The notes: generated from the letters alone by a model not told the origin. Positions 49,070 through 57,912 are shown, numbered from the stretch's first letter. The stretch is DNA of 63,706 nucleotides from JAICSD01 sp035637115 (GCA_035637115.1 DASPXV010000245.1:1-63706); one strand, 5' to 3'. Numbers and translations are program-made.

Positions 49070-49786
49070 TCAACTCGCCCGCCCGTCGTCGCGCAGCTTG
49101 GCCAGGTGGGCGCGGACGCTGTCGGCGGCGGCCTCGCTGAGTGACGCGGGAAGCGCCGGATAGACGCGCCGCACGATCTCCTCTACCGTCCGCGCCCCGT
49201 CGAGCATCGCCTTGAGGATCTGCTGTTCCCGCTCGGCGCGATGCGCGATGTACTGGTCGATCAGCGCGATCGGATCGTCCACGATCGGACCGTGCCCCGG
49301 AAGCAGCCGTCTCGGCGCAAGATCGCGCACCAGTCGCAGCGACGCGAGATACGCGCGCAGATCTCCCCCCTTTCGCGCCGGAATCACGATCGTTCCCCCG
49401 TGCCGGGCGAGATCGCCGCAATAGACGTCACCCGCGTCACGGTCGAAGAAACACAGATGATCCGGCGAGTGTCCTGGTGTCGGGACGATCTCGAGCATGC
49501 GATCGCCGGCCGGGACGGGATCGCCGGCGGCATCGACGACGAGAAGGTGACGCCATCGATCGCGCAACGCCGGGAGACCTTTCACATGATCGGGATGCCA
49601 GTGCGTGATCAGTACCCGTGAGAGCGCGGCACCGCCGAGGGCGGTCTCGAGCGCCTCGAGATGCGACGGCGCGCCGGTTCCCGCATCGATCAGCCCAGGC
49701 TCGCGGCCGTGCAACAGCCACGTATTGTTCCCTGTCGGACCCGTCCACTCGGACGGGTTCCCCGCGGGAATCAGGATCGGCTCCAT
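49070..49786 (-). CDS. Metallo-beta-lactamase fold hydrolase (LACTB2-like)
   Basis: 238 residues. Zinc ligands are THWHPDHVKG (HxHxDH), the His of VPTPGHSPDH, the Asp of VYCGDLA and the His of LLPGHGPIV. The C-terminal winged-helix-like extension (about 185-238: EEIVRRVYPALPASL) is typical of the LACTB2 group, which contains hydrolases and ribonuclease-like members. It starts 4 bp after the outer-membrane protein gene. Its TGA stop runs straight into a REP arm (TGACTTCCGCCT), as in the GGDEF gene. Confidence 0.88.
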   Translation of the reverse strand: MEPILIPAGNPSEWTGPTGNNTWLLHGREPGLIDAGTGAPSHLEALETALGGAALSRVLITHWHPDHVKGLPALRDRWRHLLVVDAAGDPVPAGDRMLEIVPTPGHSPDHLCFFDRDAGDVYCGDLARHGGTIVIPARKGGDLRAYLASLRLVRDLAPRRLLPGHGPIVDDPIALIDQYIAHRAEREQQILKAMLDGARTVEEIVRRVYPALPASLSEAAADSVRAHLAKLRDDGRAS

Positions 49787-49789
49787 CAG

Positions 49790-51001
49790 TTAGAAGGAGT
49801 ATTTCAGGCGAACGTAGGTAAAGTCACTATCGGAGAACAGGCCGATGGTGTCGCTCCCGCTGCCGCCGAACCATCCAAGCGATCCCTCGAGAGCGACGTT
49901 GTCGCGAAGCGTTGCCGTCAGAATTCCGCGAACGAAACCCGCGCCGCTGGCCGGATTGTAGACGCCGAACAGCCGTGATTCGTACCGTTGCCGTGCGAAG
50001 CTGCGATCAGCAGACGCGATCAGCGAGACATCCGTTCGCGCCCGCGGAAGCAGGACCGTGTCGGCCGTGACGTCATATTCCTCACGATGGACGAGCACCT
50101 GCCCGCTCACGCGGTAGGCTCCCGCCTTGCGATCGACACCTCCACCCGCGTCGAACGATCGACCAGCGCGCACGAGCGGCGCGTCGGCAGCCTGGAACGC
50201 ATCGCGCACGAACGCCGCAATCTCGCCGCGGACCACCCAGGCGCCGGAAACGGTTTCGACGTCCCCGCCGACCATCGTGAACCGCGGATACACGCGCGCC
50301 AGCTCCGCCGGTCCGACCGCTGAATAGAGGCCGAACGGCCGGAACCCGCGATACGTGGAGACAGACCAGTCGATGCGACCGGTCGTCAGGTTGGCGCGTG
50401 CTCCGCCCTGCGCATTGCCGAACGTGCGCGCAGGCGATTGATCCACGATCGGAATCCGCGGCGCGAGATTGAATGGAGATGAGGACTCCGCTAATCGGTC
50501 GAATCGACCGCGACGGAACCACGGAACATAAACCGTCTCCACTGAAGCCTTGTCGTTCGCAAAGAACGTCCCGCGCACGAGCGGTACAGACATCCGCGCT
50601 TCGCTGCGCCCTTCAAAGAAGAACCGCGACACGTCGATTGGATTGACGACGTCGGTTGGCTGCAGCTCGTCGAGTCGTCCCCAGACGACGCGGCCCATTC
50701 CGGCGGTGACCGCCAGATGTTTGGCACGCAATTCGAGGAGAAGTTCCTGGGGTTCCGCCGCTACGTCGGTGGTCCTGCCGCCGCGATCCGCGAGCAATCC
50801 CTCGACGAAGCCCGAAGCCGTCAGGCGCAGGCCCGCACCAACGTCCGCCTTCTCCTGCGCGAACAGGCGCGCGCGCATCTCCGTCGCGTCCCGGTTCGGA
50901 ACATGGTCCACGAGCACCGACGCGTAGCCGGTCGGCGCCTGCGCCCACGCGGTCCCGGGGCCCGCAAGCAACAAGCACACGAACCATGCGAACCGTCTCA
51001 T
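49790..51001 (-). CDS. Outer-membrane beta-barrel protein (DUF1302-like)
   Basis: 403 residues from MRRFAWFVCLLLAGPGTAWA, a clear signal peptide. The rest is beta-rich with alternating strands, ends in an aromatic residue (RLKYSF) and has internal segments (VVWGRLDELQPTDVVNPIDV, PWFRRGRFDRL). These resemble the DUF1302-like porins found with MMPL/RND transporters and a LolA-like protein. The ATG overlaps the stop of the broken MMPL gene. The frame continues upstream through the MMPL remnant, but that part is not this protein. Probably the outer-membrane component of a lipid export system. Confidence 0.82.
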   Translation of the reverse strand: MRRFAWFVCLLLAGPGTAWAQAPTGYASVLVDHVPNRDATEMRARLFAQEKADVGAGLRLTASGFVEGLLADRGGRTTDVAAEPQELLLELRAKHLAVTAGMGRVVWGRLDELQPTDVVNPIDVSRFFFEGRSEARMSVPLVRGTFFANDKASVETVYVPWFRRGRFDRLAESSSPFNLAPRIPIVDQSPARTFGNAQGGARANLTTGRIDWSVSTYRGFRPFGLYSAVGPAELARVYPRFTMVGGDVETVSGAWVVRGEIAAFVRDAFQAADAPLVRAGRSFDAGGGVDRKAGAYRVSGQVLVHREEYDVTADTVLLPRARTDVSLIASADRSFARQRYESRLFGVYNPASGAGFVRGILTATLRDNVALEGSLGWFGGSGSDTIGLFSDSDFTYVRLKYSF

Positions 51002-51505
51002 GCGGCCGCGAGCTTCCGTCGCGTGCGGCGAAGCGCATCCGCACCGAACATTCGCGGAAGCAACTTGATCGTCGCGGGGAGGATGAAAACCTCGGCCAGG
51101 AAGGCAACCGCCATCGTCAAGCCGAGCAACCCGCCGAACCATGCCGTGGGTTTGTACTCGGACAGCAGCAGTACGCCGAAGCCCAGGCTGTTGATGACGG
51201 CGGTCGTGAGCGACGCACGTCCTTCGTGCACGGTCGCGGTCTCGATCGCCTCGTCCGTCGTCGCGCCCGCCGCCACTTCGCGCCGGTAGCGATTGATGAA
51301 ATGGATCAGCGTGCGGCTTCCGCCGAATTCGTCGCGGAACCGCTCGTAGTCGCGATAGACGGGATCGTCCTTCCCGAACCACGCGCTGATGTCGTTGTCG
51401 ATATGGGTGATGTTCGCGCGCGGCGCGAATGCGATCGCCACGATGACGACGATCGTGGAGGGGAAACCGCCAGCGCCAGAGGAACTCGGCGAGCCGCTGG
51501 CTCAC
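50998..51505 (-). pseudogene. Wrecked MMPL/RND transporter gene
   Basis: A remnant of a protein normally near 800 residues. The N-terminus (MSQRLAEFLWRWR) is in one frame and the continuation FPSTIVVIVAIAFAPRANIT in another; a one-base change in the GGGGAAA run (51460-51466) would join them. After DEFGGSRTLI the sequence jumps directly to HFINRYRREVAAGATT and GFGVLLLSEYKPTAW, which belong to the C-terminal membrane domain. About 600 residues are therefore missing at about 51303-51310. GTG 51505 overlaps the upstream LolA-like stop (GTGA). The neighbours on both sides are intact, so the transport unit is probably dead here, or the assembly collapsed two membrane domains. Confidence 0.8.
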
Positions 51506-52293
51506 TTCGCGGCGCCCTCCAGCTCGCGACGGCTGAACGCGTTTTCGGTGAGTCCGGTGTTATAGGCGACCTTCTCGACGACAAGCTCCGTACGCGTCTT
51601 GTCGAGATCGTTGGTCATCACCGATTCGAACACGGTCCAGATGTCCTGCACCTGCTGCAGGCGTTTGACGACGTAAGCCTTCTGTTTTTCGTTGCGGCGG
51701 TTATAGATATCTGCCTGAACGATGACGAAGCTGTCCTTCAGCACCAGGGAGACAACGCGCGGAAACTCGACGGAACCGTCCTTGCGGCGGGATTCGAGAC
51801 GGTAAGCGGGGCGAGACGAGCCGTCGGGAGCGCTCCAGATAGCGCTCTCGTCCACGAGCGAGTACTTGTAGTCATCGAACTCGCGACCGCCGATGTCCTC
51901 GTAGGAGAAGTCGCTGCCGACGAAGCTCTCCTGCGCTTCGCTGCCGGCGATCCGGCGCACGCGCCCGAGCGACGGCAGGTACAGGAACCTCTCGTCTTCC
52001 GCTTGCGGGTGTTCCCACACCAGGAAGCCCGTCCCGCGGATGTCATTCGGGTATGTGAAGCGGATCAGGGCGCGATCGCCGGCGGTGCGGCGAAGCGTGA
52101 GAAGCGTCAACGCGCGCTCGCGAGCCCGGCCGCGGCGATCGAACAGTCTCATGCGGAGGTCGGCACGCGAGTCCTTGCCCGTGTTCCGGTCTTGGACGTT
52201 GCGGGCGATCTGCTCGGCCGTAAGTAGTGGGAGAGCGCGCAGGGCAGCGACGGCGAGCAGCGCAAGACAGAACGTGACGGCAATCCGGCGCAT
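51502..52293 (-). CDS. LolA-like outer-membrane lipoprotein-sorting protein
   Basis: 263 residues. It has a signal peptide (about 1-21) and a LolA/LppX-like beta sandwich. Key segments are ARNVQDRNTGKDSRADLRMR, FTYPNDIRGTGFLVWEHP, DERFLYLPSLGRVRRI and FVGSDFSYEDI. These proteins accompany MMPL/RND transporters and are thought to carry lipid through the periplasm. It is first in a three-gene operon followed by the MMPL remnant and the outer-membrane barrel. CATAAT lies 9 nt before ATG. Confidence 0.87.
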   Translation of the reverse strand: MRRIAVTFCLALLAVAALRALPLLTAEQIARNVQDRNTGKDSRADLRMRLFDRRGRARERALTLLTLRRTAGDRALIRFTYPNDIRGTGFLVWEHPQAEDERFLYLPSLGRVRRIAGSEAQESFVGSDFSYEDIGGREFDDYKYSLVDESAIWSAPDGSSRPAYRLESRRKDGSVEFPRVVSLVLKDSFVIVQADIYNRRNEKQKAYVVKRLQQVQDIWTVFESVMTNDLDKTRTELVVEKVAYNTGLTENAFSRRELEGAAK

Positions 52294-52336
52294 GCTGATC
52301 CGATTATGTGAAACACTTCACAAGCGGTCAAACGCG

Positions 52337-52342
52337 TACCAT
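52337..52342 (+). promoter_or_regulatory. -10 box, leaderless start of small thioredoxin-fold gene
   Basis: TACCAT ends exactly 6 nt before ATG 52349. Confidence 0.5.
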
Positions 52343-52348
52343 ATAGAT

Positions 52349-52558
52349 ATGGTCCTCATCTTCGGGAAAGACACGTGCCCGTATACGAACGCGGCACGCG
52401 ACGACTATTCGGAGCGTGGCGTCCCGTTCGAATACGTCAATGTCAAGAAGGACTCGGCGCAGCTTCGGCGGATGCTCGAATTCAGTAGAGGCCGCCGTGC
52501 GGTGCCTGTAATCGTCGAGGACGACAAGGTCACGATCGGGTTCGGCGGCGGAACTTGA
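52349..52558 (+). CDS. Small glutaredoxin-like protein of UXX-star type
   Basis: 69 residues, MVLIFGKDTCPYTNAARDDY..., ending in the Gly-rich tail TIGFGGGT. The thioredoxin-like fold has the redox site CPYT. Position and tail match the UXX-star family, whose members often carry selenocysteine where this has Cys (TGC at the site, so no recoding here). Redox partner unknown. ATG 52349 is supported by domain start and -10 box; the frame runs upstream without meaning. Confidence 0.8.
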   Translation: MVLIFGKDTCPYTNAARDDYSERGVPFEYVNVKKDSAQLRRMLEFSRGRRAVPVIVEDDKVTIGFGGGT

Positions 52559-52586
52559 GGGGTCTGACGGACGCCCGGCGGGCGCC

Positions 52587-52979
52587 CTACGTGGAAAGAA
52601 GCGCGCGGATCTCCTCGGGGATTGCAACCGGCTTTTCCGCGGCGTAGTCGTACATCACCTGCACCGTCTTCGCGGTCAGCACGGTCCTGCCTTTTTCATC
52701 AACAATCTCGTACTCGTAGCGGAAGCTCGTGCGGCCGATTTCCGCGACGCGCATGCGCACTTCGAGCGTGTCGCCGTACCGCGCCGGCCGCCGGTAGTCG
52801 CATTCGACACGCGCGAGGATCACGCCGGGGACATCGGGCTCCGGTAATGAGCCGAAGCCCCACAGCGATCGCCAGTGCGCCAGGCGTGTCTGTTCGAGAT
52901 ACGTCAGGTACACGGCGTTGTTGGTGTGCCCCAATGGGTCGCAATCGCGGAATCGAACTTCGAGGCGGTGAGTGAACAC
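52587..52979 (-). CDS. Acyl-CoA thioesterase (YbgC/4HBT hotdog family)
   Basis: 130 residues from GTG 52979. Hotdog-fold thioesterase with the catalytic segment RDCDPLGHTNNAVYLTYLEQ (Asp and following His/Asn) and YGDTLEVRMRVAEIGRTS. It hydrolyses acyl-CoA to free acid and CoA; chain preference is not readable. A TTG two codons upstream is possible, but GTG 52979 has TAGCAT exactly 6 nt before it. It is divergent from thyX, and the two share a palindromic promoter core. Confidence 0.9.
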   Translation of the reverse strand: MFTHRLEVRFRDCDPLGHTNNAVYLTYLEQTRLAHWRSLWGFGSLPEPDVPGVILARVECDYRRPARYGDTLEVRMRVAEIGRTSFRYEYEIVDEKGRTVLTAKTVQVMYDYAAEKPVAIPEEIRALLST

Positions 52980-52985
52980 GCGCAA

Positions 52986-52995
52986 ATGCTAGCAT
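52986..52995. promoter_or_regulatory. Palindromic double -10 box for two divergent leaderless genes
   Basis: ATGCTAGCAT reads TAGCAT on both strands. On plus it ends 6 nt before GTG 53002 (thyX); on minus 6 nt before GTG 52979 (thioesterase). The site is symmetrical about its centre. Confidence 0.65.
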
Positions 52996-53001
52996 TGTCG
53001 C

Positions 53002-54600
53002 GTGTCGACACCGGCCGCCGCCGCTGAAGCGTTCACTGAAGAAGAACGCGCGCTTCTCCAGCCGTATTTCACGAACACCGACAAACATATCTTTGCGCTG
53101 ATGAACCTTCCCGAGACGGTGAAGGGGGCCCTGTTCGCGCGGTACTCGCGGTCCGCGAAATCGCTGCGCCGGCTGTTCCTCGACGAGTTCGCGGGCAATC
53201 TCGCCGGAGTCCAGACGGGATCCGCATCGGTCGGCGTCGAGCGCGCGGACAAGCTCTACGCAAAGGTGTTCAACGAGTACGGCGACGACTCCGTCGCGCA
53301 GCTTGGCGGCGCACACATCGCGTGCGAATACGTCTCGAACGTCCTGACCAAGGCGCTCGAGTGGGGCCGGCTCATGGCCTATCTCGAGCAATCGACGCGA
53401 TACGTGCCGTACACGGACAAGCTGCACGGCCGCTGGCGCTATCACGTGCCGGTCGAAGTCGAAGGGCCGTTGCGTGACCGCTACGTCCGGGTCATGGACA
53501 GCGCGTTCGAAACGTACGCCTCGCTGATCGAGGGGATGCAGCGGTACTTCGCCGACCGTTATCCGAGAGCCCCGCAGGATTCCGAGGGAGTGCATCGCGC
53601 CGCGATCCGCGCAAAGGCGCTCGACACGCTGCGCGGCATGCTTCCCGCGGCCACGCAGTCGAACGTCGGGCTCTATGGCACCGGCCAGGCCTACGAGGCA
53701 CTGTTGCTGCGATTGCGCGCGCATCCCCTCGAAGAGATTCGCGCGTGCGGCACGCACATGCTGGTGGAGCTGAGAAAGCTCATACCGGCGTTCCTGACGC
53801 GCGTCGATCAGCCGGATCGCGGCGGGCGATGGAGTGACCATCTCGCGTCGACACGCGACGCGACACGCGAGCTGGCCGCGCGCATCCTCGCGGAGGTCGA
53901 GGCGGAGCCGCGCGACGAGGTCACGCTCAGCGATTTCGATCCCGACGGCGAGATCAAGATTGTGGCCGCCGCGCTCTACGCCGGCAGCGATCTGCCCGAC
54001 GACCAGTTGCTGACCGCCGCACGCCGCATGACGCCTGACCAGCGCGCTGCCGTGCTCCGCGCATATGTCGGCGAGCGCAGCAATCGTCGGCACCGCCCGG
54101 GCCGCGCGTTCGAACGAACGGCCTATCGATTCGACATCCTGACCGACTACGGCGCCTTCCGCGATCTGCAGCGCCATCGGCTTCTCACGCTCGAATGGCA
54201 GCCGCTCTCGACGCGACACGGTTACACGGAGCCGGACGCGTTACGCGACGCGGGCGTTCTCGACGGATGGACCCGCGTCATGGATGCATCGGCCGACCTC
54301 TACGAGGCGATGCGTTCCGCGGGACTGGACGCCGCCGCGCCGTACGCGGTCGCGATGGCCTATCGCGTTCGCTTCTACATGGACATGAACGCGCGCGAGG
54401 CGATGCACGTCATCGAGCTTCGCACGGCGCCGCAGGGTCATCCGGCCTATCGCCGCGTGTGCCAGCAGATGCACCGGCTGATCGCCGACGGCGCCGGGCA
54501 CAGGGCTGTCGCCGCCGCGATGACGTTCGTCGACCACTCCGAAGTCGAACTCGAACGTCTCAAATCAGAACGGGAATTGGAAAGAAAGAGAAGAGTCTGA
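53002..54600 (+). CDS. thyX: Flavin-dependent thymidylate synthase, double-length (ThyX)
   Basis: 532 residues, about twice a standard ThyX, with two ThyX-like halves (about 30-270 and 300-530). The second half has the RHR motif (391-393, QRHRLLTLEWQPLS) and FYMDMNAREAMHVIELRTAP. The first half has the substrate-loop segment EQSTRYVPYTD (129-139) with the preceding RHR replaced. The two halves probably form a pseudo-dimer sharing active-site parts. It methylates dUMP using methylene-tetrahydrofolate and FADH2. GTG start with TAGCAT 6 nt upstream. It is convergent with def (16 bp apart). Confidence 0.9.
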   Translation: MSTPAAAAEAFTEEERALLQPYFTNTDKHIFALMNLPETVKGALFARYSRSAKSLRRLFLDEFAGNLAGVQTGSASVGVERADKLYAKVFNEYGDDSVAQLGGAHIACEYVSNVLTKALEWGRLMAYLEQSTRYVPYTDKLHGRWRYHVPVEVEGPLRDRYVRVMDSAFETYASLIEGMQRYFADRYPRAPQDSEGVHRAAIRAKALDTLRGMLPAATQSNVGLYGTGQAYEALLLRLRAHPLEEIRACGTHMLVELRKLIPAFLTRVDQPDRGGRWSDHLASTRDATRELAARILAEVEAEPRDEVTLSDFDPDGEIKIVAAALYAGSDLPDDQLLTAARRMTPDQRAAVLRAYVGERSNRRHRPGRAFERTAYRFDILTDYGAFRDLQRHRLLTLEWQPLSTRHGYTEPDALRDAGVLDGWTRVMDASADLYEAMRSAGLDAAAPYAVAMAYRVRFYMDMNAREAMHVIELRTAPQGHPAYRRVCQQMHRLIADGAGHRAVAAAMTFVDHSEVELERLKSERELERKRRV

Positions 54601-54616
54601 TCCGTGCATTCCGCGG

Positions 54617-55195
<579 letters not shown>

Positions 55196-55221
55196 GCGAT
55201 TTAGTATTTCATAGCGCGTGC

Positions 55222-55227
55222 TATAAT
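55222..55227 (+). promoter_or_regulatory. -10 box upstream of small lipoprotein gene
   Basis: TATAAT, 44 nt before ATG 55272, giving a leader of about 38 nt, in contrast to the leaderless starts elsewhere. No clear -35 is visible. Confidence 0.5.
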
Positions 55228-55271
55228 TTCCTCCCCCGCAACCCACGGTTTTCCCTTTTCAGAAAAACGCT

Positions 55272-55727
55272 ATGAAGAACTACGTTTTCGCCATCATTGT
55301 GTCCGTCGCGGTTGCCGCAAGCGGCTGCGTCGGCTTTGAACATAAGACGACCGTCACGAATCCGAGCGGCACGAGCGCCGCGGCGCTCGTTGGCAACTGG
55401 GTTTCCGCCTCGAGCGTCATTCCCTCGCCGTCAACCTGCGTCGATTTCAAGTGGAATGCGACGGAGCAGACCGGGACCTCCGCGAAGGGTTCGTTCAGTG
55501 CGACCTGCGCCGGCGATCTGAAGGTGGCGGGCACCGCCGAGGGAACCCTCAGTGGGTCGACCATCACGTGGAGCGCGGCAGGAACCGCGACGACCGCGTC
55601 GCTGCCGGCGTGCGCTATCACCCTGAACGGAACGGCCGAGCTCGGCGTGAACTCGATCCGCGTGCCTTACTCGGGCGATACCTGCCTGGGCAAGGTCTCC
55701 GGCGTCGAAGTGCTGAACCGGAAATAG
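55272..55727 (+). CDS. Small lipoprotein of unknown function
   Basis: 151 residues. The lipoprotein signal has the lipobox ASGC (C about 19). The mature part is Ser/Thr/Ala-rich and beta-rich, with four or more Cys (CVDFKW, ATCAGD, LPACAIT, DTCLGK) that could form two disulfides. It resembles small lipocalin-like envelope proteins (GNWVSASSV..GTAEGTLSGSTITWSA), but no family is recognised. It is convergent with the LacD-like gene (3 bp gap). Confidence 0.75.
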   Translation: MKNYVFAIIVSVAVAASGCVGFEHKTTVTNPSGTSAAALVGNWVSASSVIPSPSTCVDFKWNATEQTGTSAKGSFSATCAGDLKVAGTAEGTLSGSTITWSAAGTATTASLPACAITLNGTAELGVNSIRVPYSGDTCLGKVSGVEVLNRK

Positions 55728-55730
55728 ACG

Positions 55731-56738
55731 CTAACCGAGTTCGTCCGCGGATTTCGCGCCGTAGAACTCGAACCAGGGGCGCGCGGGCTTCAAATGGTCG
55801 TTGACGTTGGCGATGTTCTTCACGCCTTCGTCCTGCAGCCACTTGCGGAACGCGTCGGCCCCTTGTTTTCCGTACACCGCAATCCCGTCTTTCCAGGTCG
55901 CGCGGCCGCACAGAACTCCCGAGAAACGGGTTCCTGCTTCCGCCGCCAGCTCGAGCGATTCGGTGAACTCCGCGTTGCTTACCCCCGCCGACAGATAAAT
56001 GAACGGCTTCGTCGAGACATCTGCCGCCCGGCGGAAGGCATCCTTCGCCTGCTGTTTCGTATAGGTGGCGCTGCCGCCTGAGGCGCGCGCACCCTCCACA
56101 AATTTCATGTTGACCGGGATCTCGACCTTCAGGACTTCGACACCGTAACGGTCTTTGGTGAACTCCTTCATGCTGCCCGCGACGATGTCGGGCTTTTTCT
56201 TCGCGTACGCGGCCCCCTTTTCGTCCGCGCCCTCCTCGTAGCCGACGAGCTCCAGGAAGAACGGGATGTCATTCGCGCGGCACTCGTCGCCGATGCGCTC
56301 CACCCACGCGTGCTTCCGCTCGTTGACGCTCTTCGGATCTTCCGGCGTGTAATAGAGCAGGATCTTGATGCAGTCGGCGCCCGCTTCCTTGATGCGGCGG
56401 ACAGACCAGTCGTCGAGCAGGTCGGGCAGCCGTCCGGGGGTGGCGGCGTCGTAGCCGGTCTTCTCGTACGCCATCAGCAGGCCGGCGTTCTTCGCGCGGC
56501 GCTTGCTGGCGGGAATTCCCCATTCGGGATCGAGCAGGATCGCGCTCGCGTGCGGGGTCAGCACTTCGGTGACGAGCGACTTGAATTCTTCGAGCTCGCG
56601 ATCGCCGACGTCACCGCCGCGTTCCTTTGCGAGCGCCTTCTTCAGCGATCCGCGCTGATCCATCGCGGCCGCGGCAATCACGCCGCGTCCATCGGAAACC
56701 GCCTTCATGCCAGCCAGCTTGCCAGGTGTCATTTTCAC
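55731..56738 (-). CDS. lacD: Tagatose 1,6-diphosphate aldolase-like protein
   Basis: 335 residues, TIM-barrel aldolase of the LacD/class I type. It shows AAAAMDQRGSLKKALA, HASAILLDPEWG, GADCIKILLYYTPEDP, FLELVGYEEGADEKG, and EVLKVEIPVNMKFVEG with the probable Schiff-base Lys, then FIYLSAGVSNAEF. It would cleave a ketohexose 1,6-bisphosphate to triose phosphates. The rest of a lactose/galactose pathway is absent, so the physiological substrate may differ. GTG 56738 is supported by TAAAAT exactly 6 nt upstream, which lies inside the thiI 3' end; ATG two codons later is an alternative. Confidence 0.87.
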   Translation of the reverse strand: MKMTPGKLAGMKAVSDGRGVIAAAAMDQRGSLKKALAKERGGDVGDRELEEFKSLVTEVLTPHASAILLDPEWGIPASKRRAKNAGLLMAYEKTGYDAATPGRLPDLLDDWSVRRIKEAGADCIKILLYYTPEDPKSVNERKHAWVERIGDECRANDIPFFLELVGYEEGADEKGAAYAKKKPDIVAGSMKEFTKDRYGVEVLKVEIPVNMKFVEGARASGGSATYTKQQAKDAFRRAADVSTKPFIYLSAGVSNAEFTESLELAAEAGTRFSGVLCGRATWKDGIAVYGKQGADAFRKWLQDEGVKNIANVNDHLKPARPWFEFYGAKSADELG

Positions 56739-56742
56739 GCAG

Positions 56743-57912
56743 TTATTTTATATCGGGAAAACCAAAGCTTTCCACGACCGCCGCCTTCACCGCTTCGTTC
56801 GCGATCTCGTCGATCGGCAACCCTTCTTCGGCGCGCTCGACTTCATAGCGTTTCGCCTTGGTGGCCGGATGCCGCGGTGTGAACAGCGTGCAGCAATCCT
56901 GATCGGGAATTATCGAAACGGGATACGTGCCGAGCCGTTGCGCCTCGGCCGTGATCTCTTCCTTGTCCATGCCGACCAGCGGACGCAGCACCGGCAGCGT
57001 CACGACGCTGCCGATCGTCGCCATGTTCTCCAGCGTCTGTGAAGCGACCTGCCCTACTACTTCGCCGGTCACGAGCGCCTGCGCGCGATTCAGGCGCGCG
57101 ATCCGCTCCGCGATCCGCATCATCAGGCGGCGATAGATCACGACTCGCAACGGCGGCGCGACGGCGAGGACAACGCGCTGCTGGATCTCGCCGAAGGGCA
57201 CGAGCATCAGGCGCGAGTGGTATTGAAAGCGCGCGAGCGACCGCGCGAGCTCTCTGGCCTTGTCCTGCGATGCGCGGGAGAGAATCGGGTAGCTGTGAAA
57301 ATGGACGAAGAGCACGCGGCAGCCGCGGCGCATCATGCGCCAGGCCGCCACTGGCGAATCGATTCCCCCTGACATCAGGCAGGCGACCTTGCCGCTCGCG
57401 CCCACGGGCAACCCGCCGGGACCGCGTTCCTTGCCGAAGAAGTAGAACGCCTCGTTCGACAGCGCTTCGACATGGATCGTGAACGCCGGGTCGGACAGGT
57501 TCACCGTCCATCCGCGCGCCTCCTTGATCCGTCCGCCGACTTCACGTTCGATCTCCGGGGACGTGAGGGGAAAGCGCTTGTCGGCGCGTCGCGCCGACAG
57601 CCTGAACGTCGGCGGGTTCTCCGGACCCAGATCCTTGAGGATTTCCGTCGCAATCGCATCGACGTCGAGCGGCGCCCGGCCGGCGCGCGCAAAGTTTGCG
57701 ATCCCGAAGACGTTCGCCACACGGTCGCGCACGCTCTCCCACGTCGCCGATGGACCGAGCACGAGCTCGATCCGCCCCTGCAGCACGTGCACCGCCTGGA
57801 TGTCGAGGTCCTTCGTCGCTTCCTTGATGTTGCGGACGAGACGCGCGACGAACCACGGGCGGTTCTTTCCCTTGAGCGCGATTTCCTGGTAGTGGATGAC
57901 GACGGACTTCAT
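56743..57912 (-). CDS. thiI: tRNA 4-thiouridine synthetase ThiI
   Basis: 389 residues from MKSVVIHYQEIALKGKNRPW. An N-terminal ferredoxin-like/THUMP region (about 1-165) is followed by the PP-loop ATPase (about 170-389) with CLMSGGIDSPVAAWRMMRRG, GEVVGQVASQT and DQDCCTLFTPRHP. No C-terminal rhodanese domain is present, as in most non-enterobacterial ThiI. It makes s4U8 in tRNA and may supply sulfur for thiazole synthesis. The gene starts just after a heptamer-type repeat; the open frame into the repeat is not real. It is followed 4 bp later by lacD. Confidence 0.93.
   Translation of the reverse strand: MKSVVIHYQEIALKGKNRPWFVARLVRNIKEATKDLDIQAVHVLQGRIELVLGPSATWESVRDRVANVFGIANFARAGRAPLDVDAIATEILKDLGPENPPTFRLSARRADKRFPLTSPEIEREVGGRIKEARGWTVNLSDPAFTIHVEALSNEAFYFFGKERGPGGLPVGASGKVACLMSGGIDSPVAAWRMMRRGCRVLFVHFHSYPILSRASQDKARELARSLARFQYHSRLMLVPFGEIQQRVVLAVAPPLRVVIYRRLMMRIAERIARLNRAQALVTGEVVGQVASQTLENMATIGSVVTLPVLRPLVGMDKEEITAEAQRLGTYPVSIIPDQDCCTLFTPRHPATKAKRYEVERAEEGLPIDEIANEAVKAAVVESFGFPDIK
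56745..56750 (-). promoter_or_regulatory. -10 box inside thiI end for leaderless lacD
   Basis: On minus, TAAAAT ends 6 nt before GTG 56738. It overlaps the last codons of thiI. Confidence 0.5.

Noticed and set aside
49790..51505. One 571-codon protein combining MMPL start and outer-membrane barrel
   Set aside because: The first 170 codons are out of frame with the MMPL remnant. A signal peptide and ATG at 51001 mark the true start of the barrel protein.
52349..52558. Selenocysteine recoding in the UXX-star-type gene
   Set aside because: The redox position is encoded by TGC (Cys), and the frame has no internal TGA.
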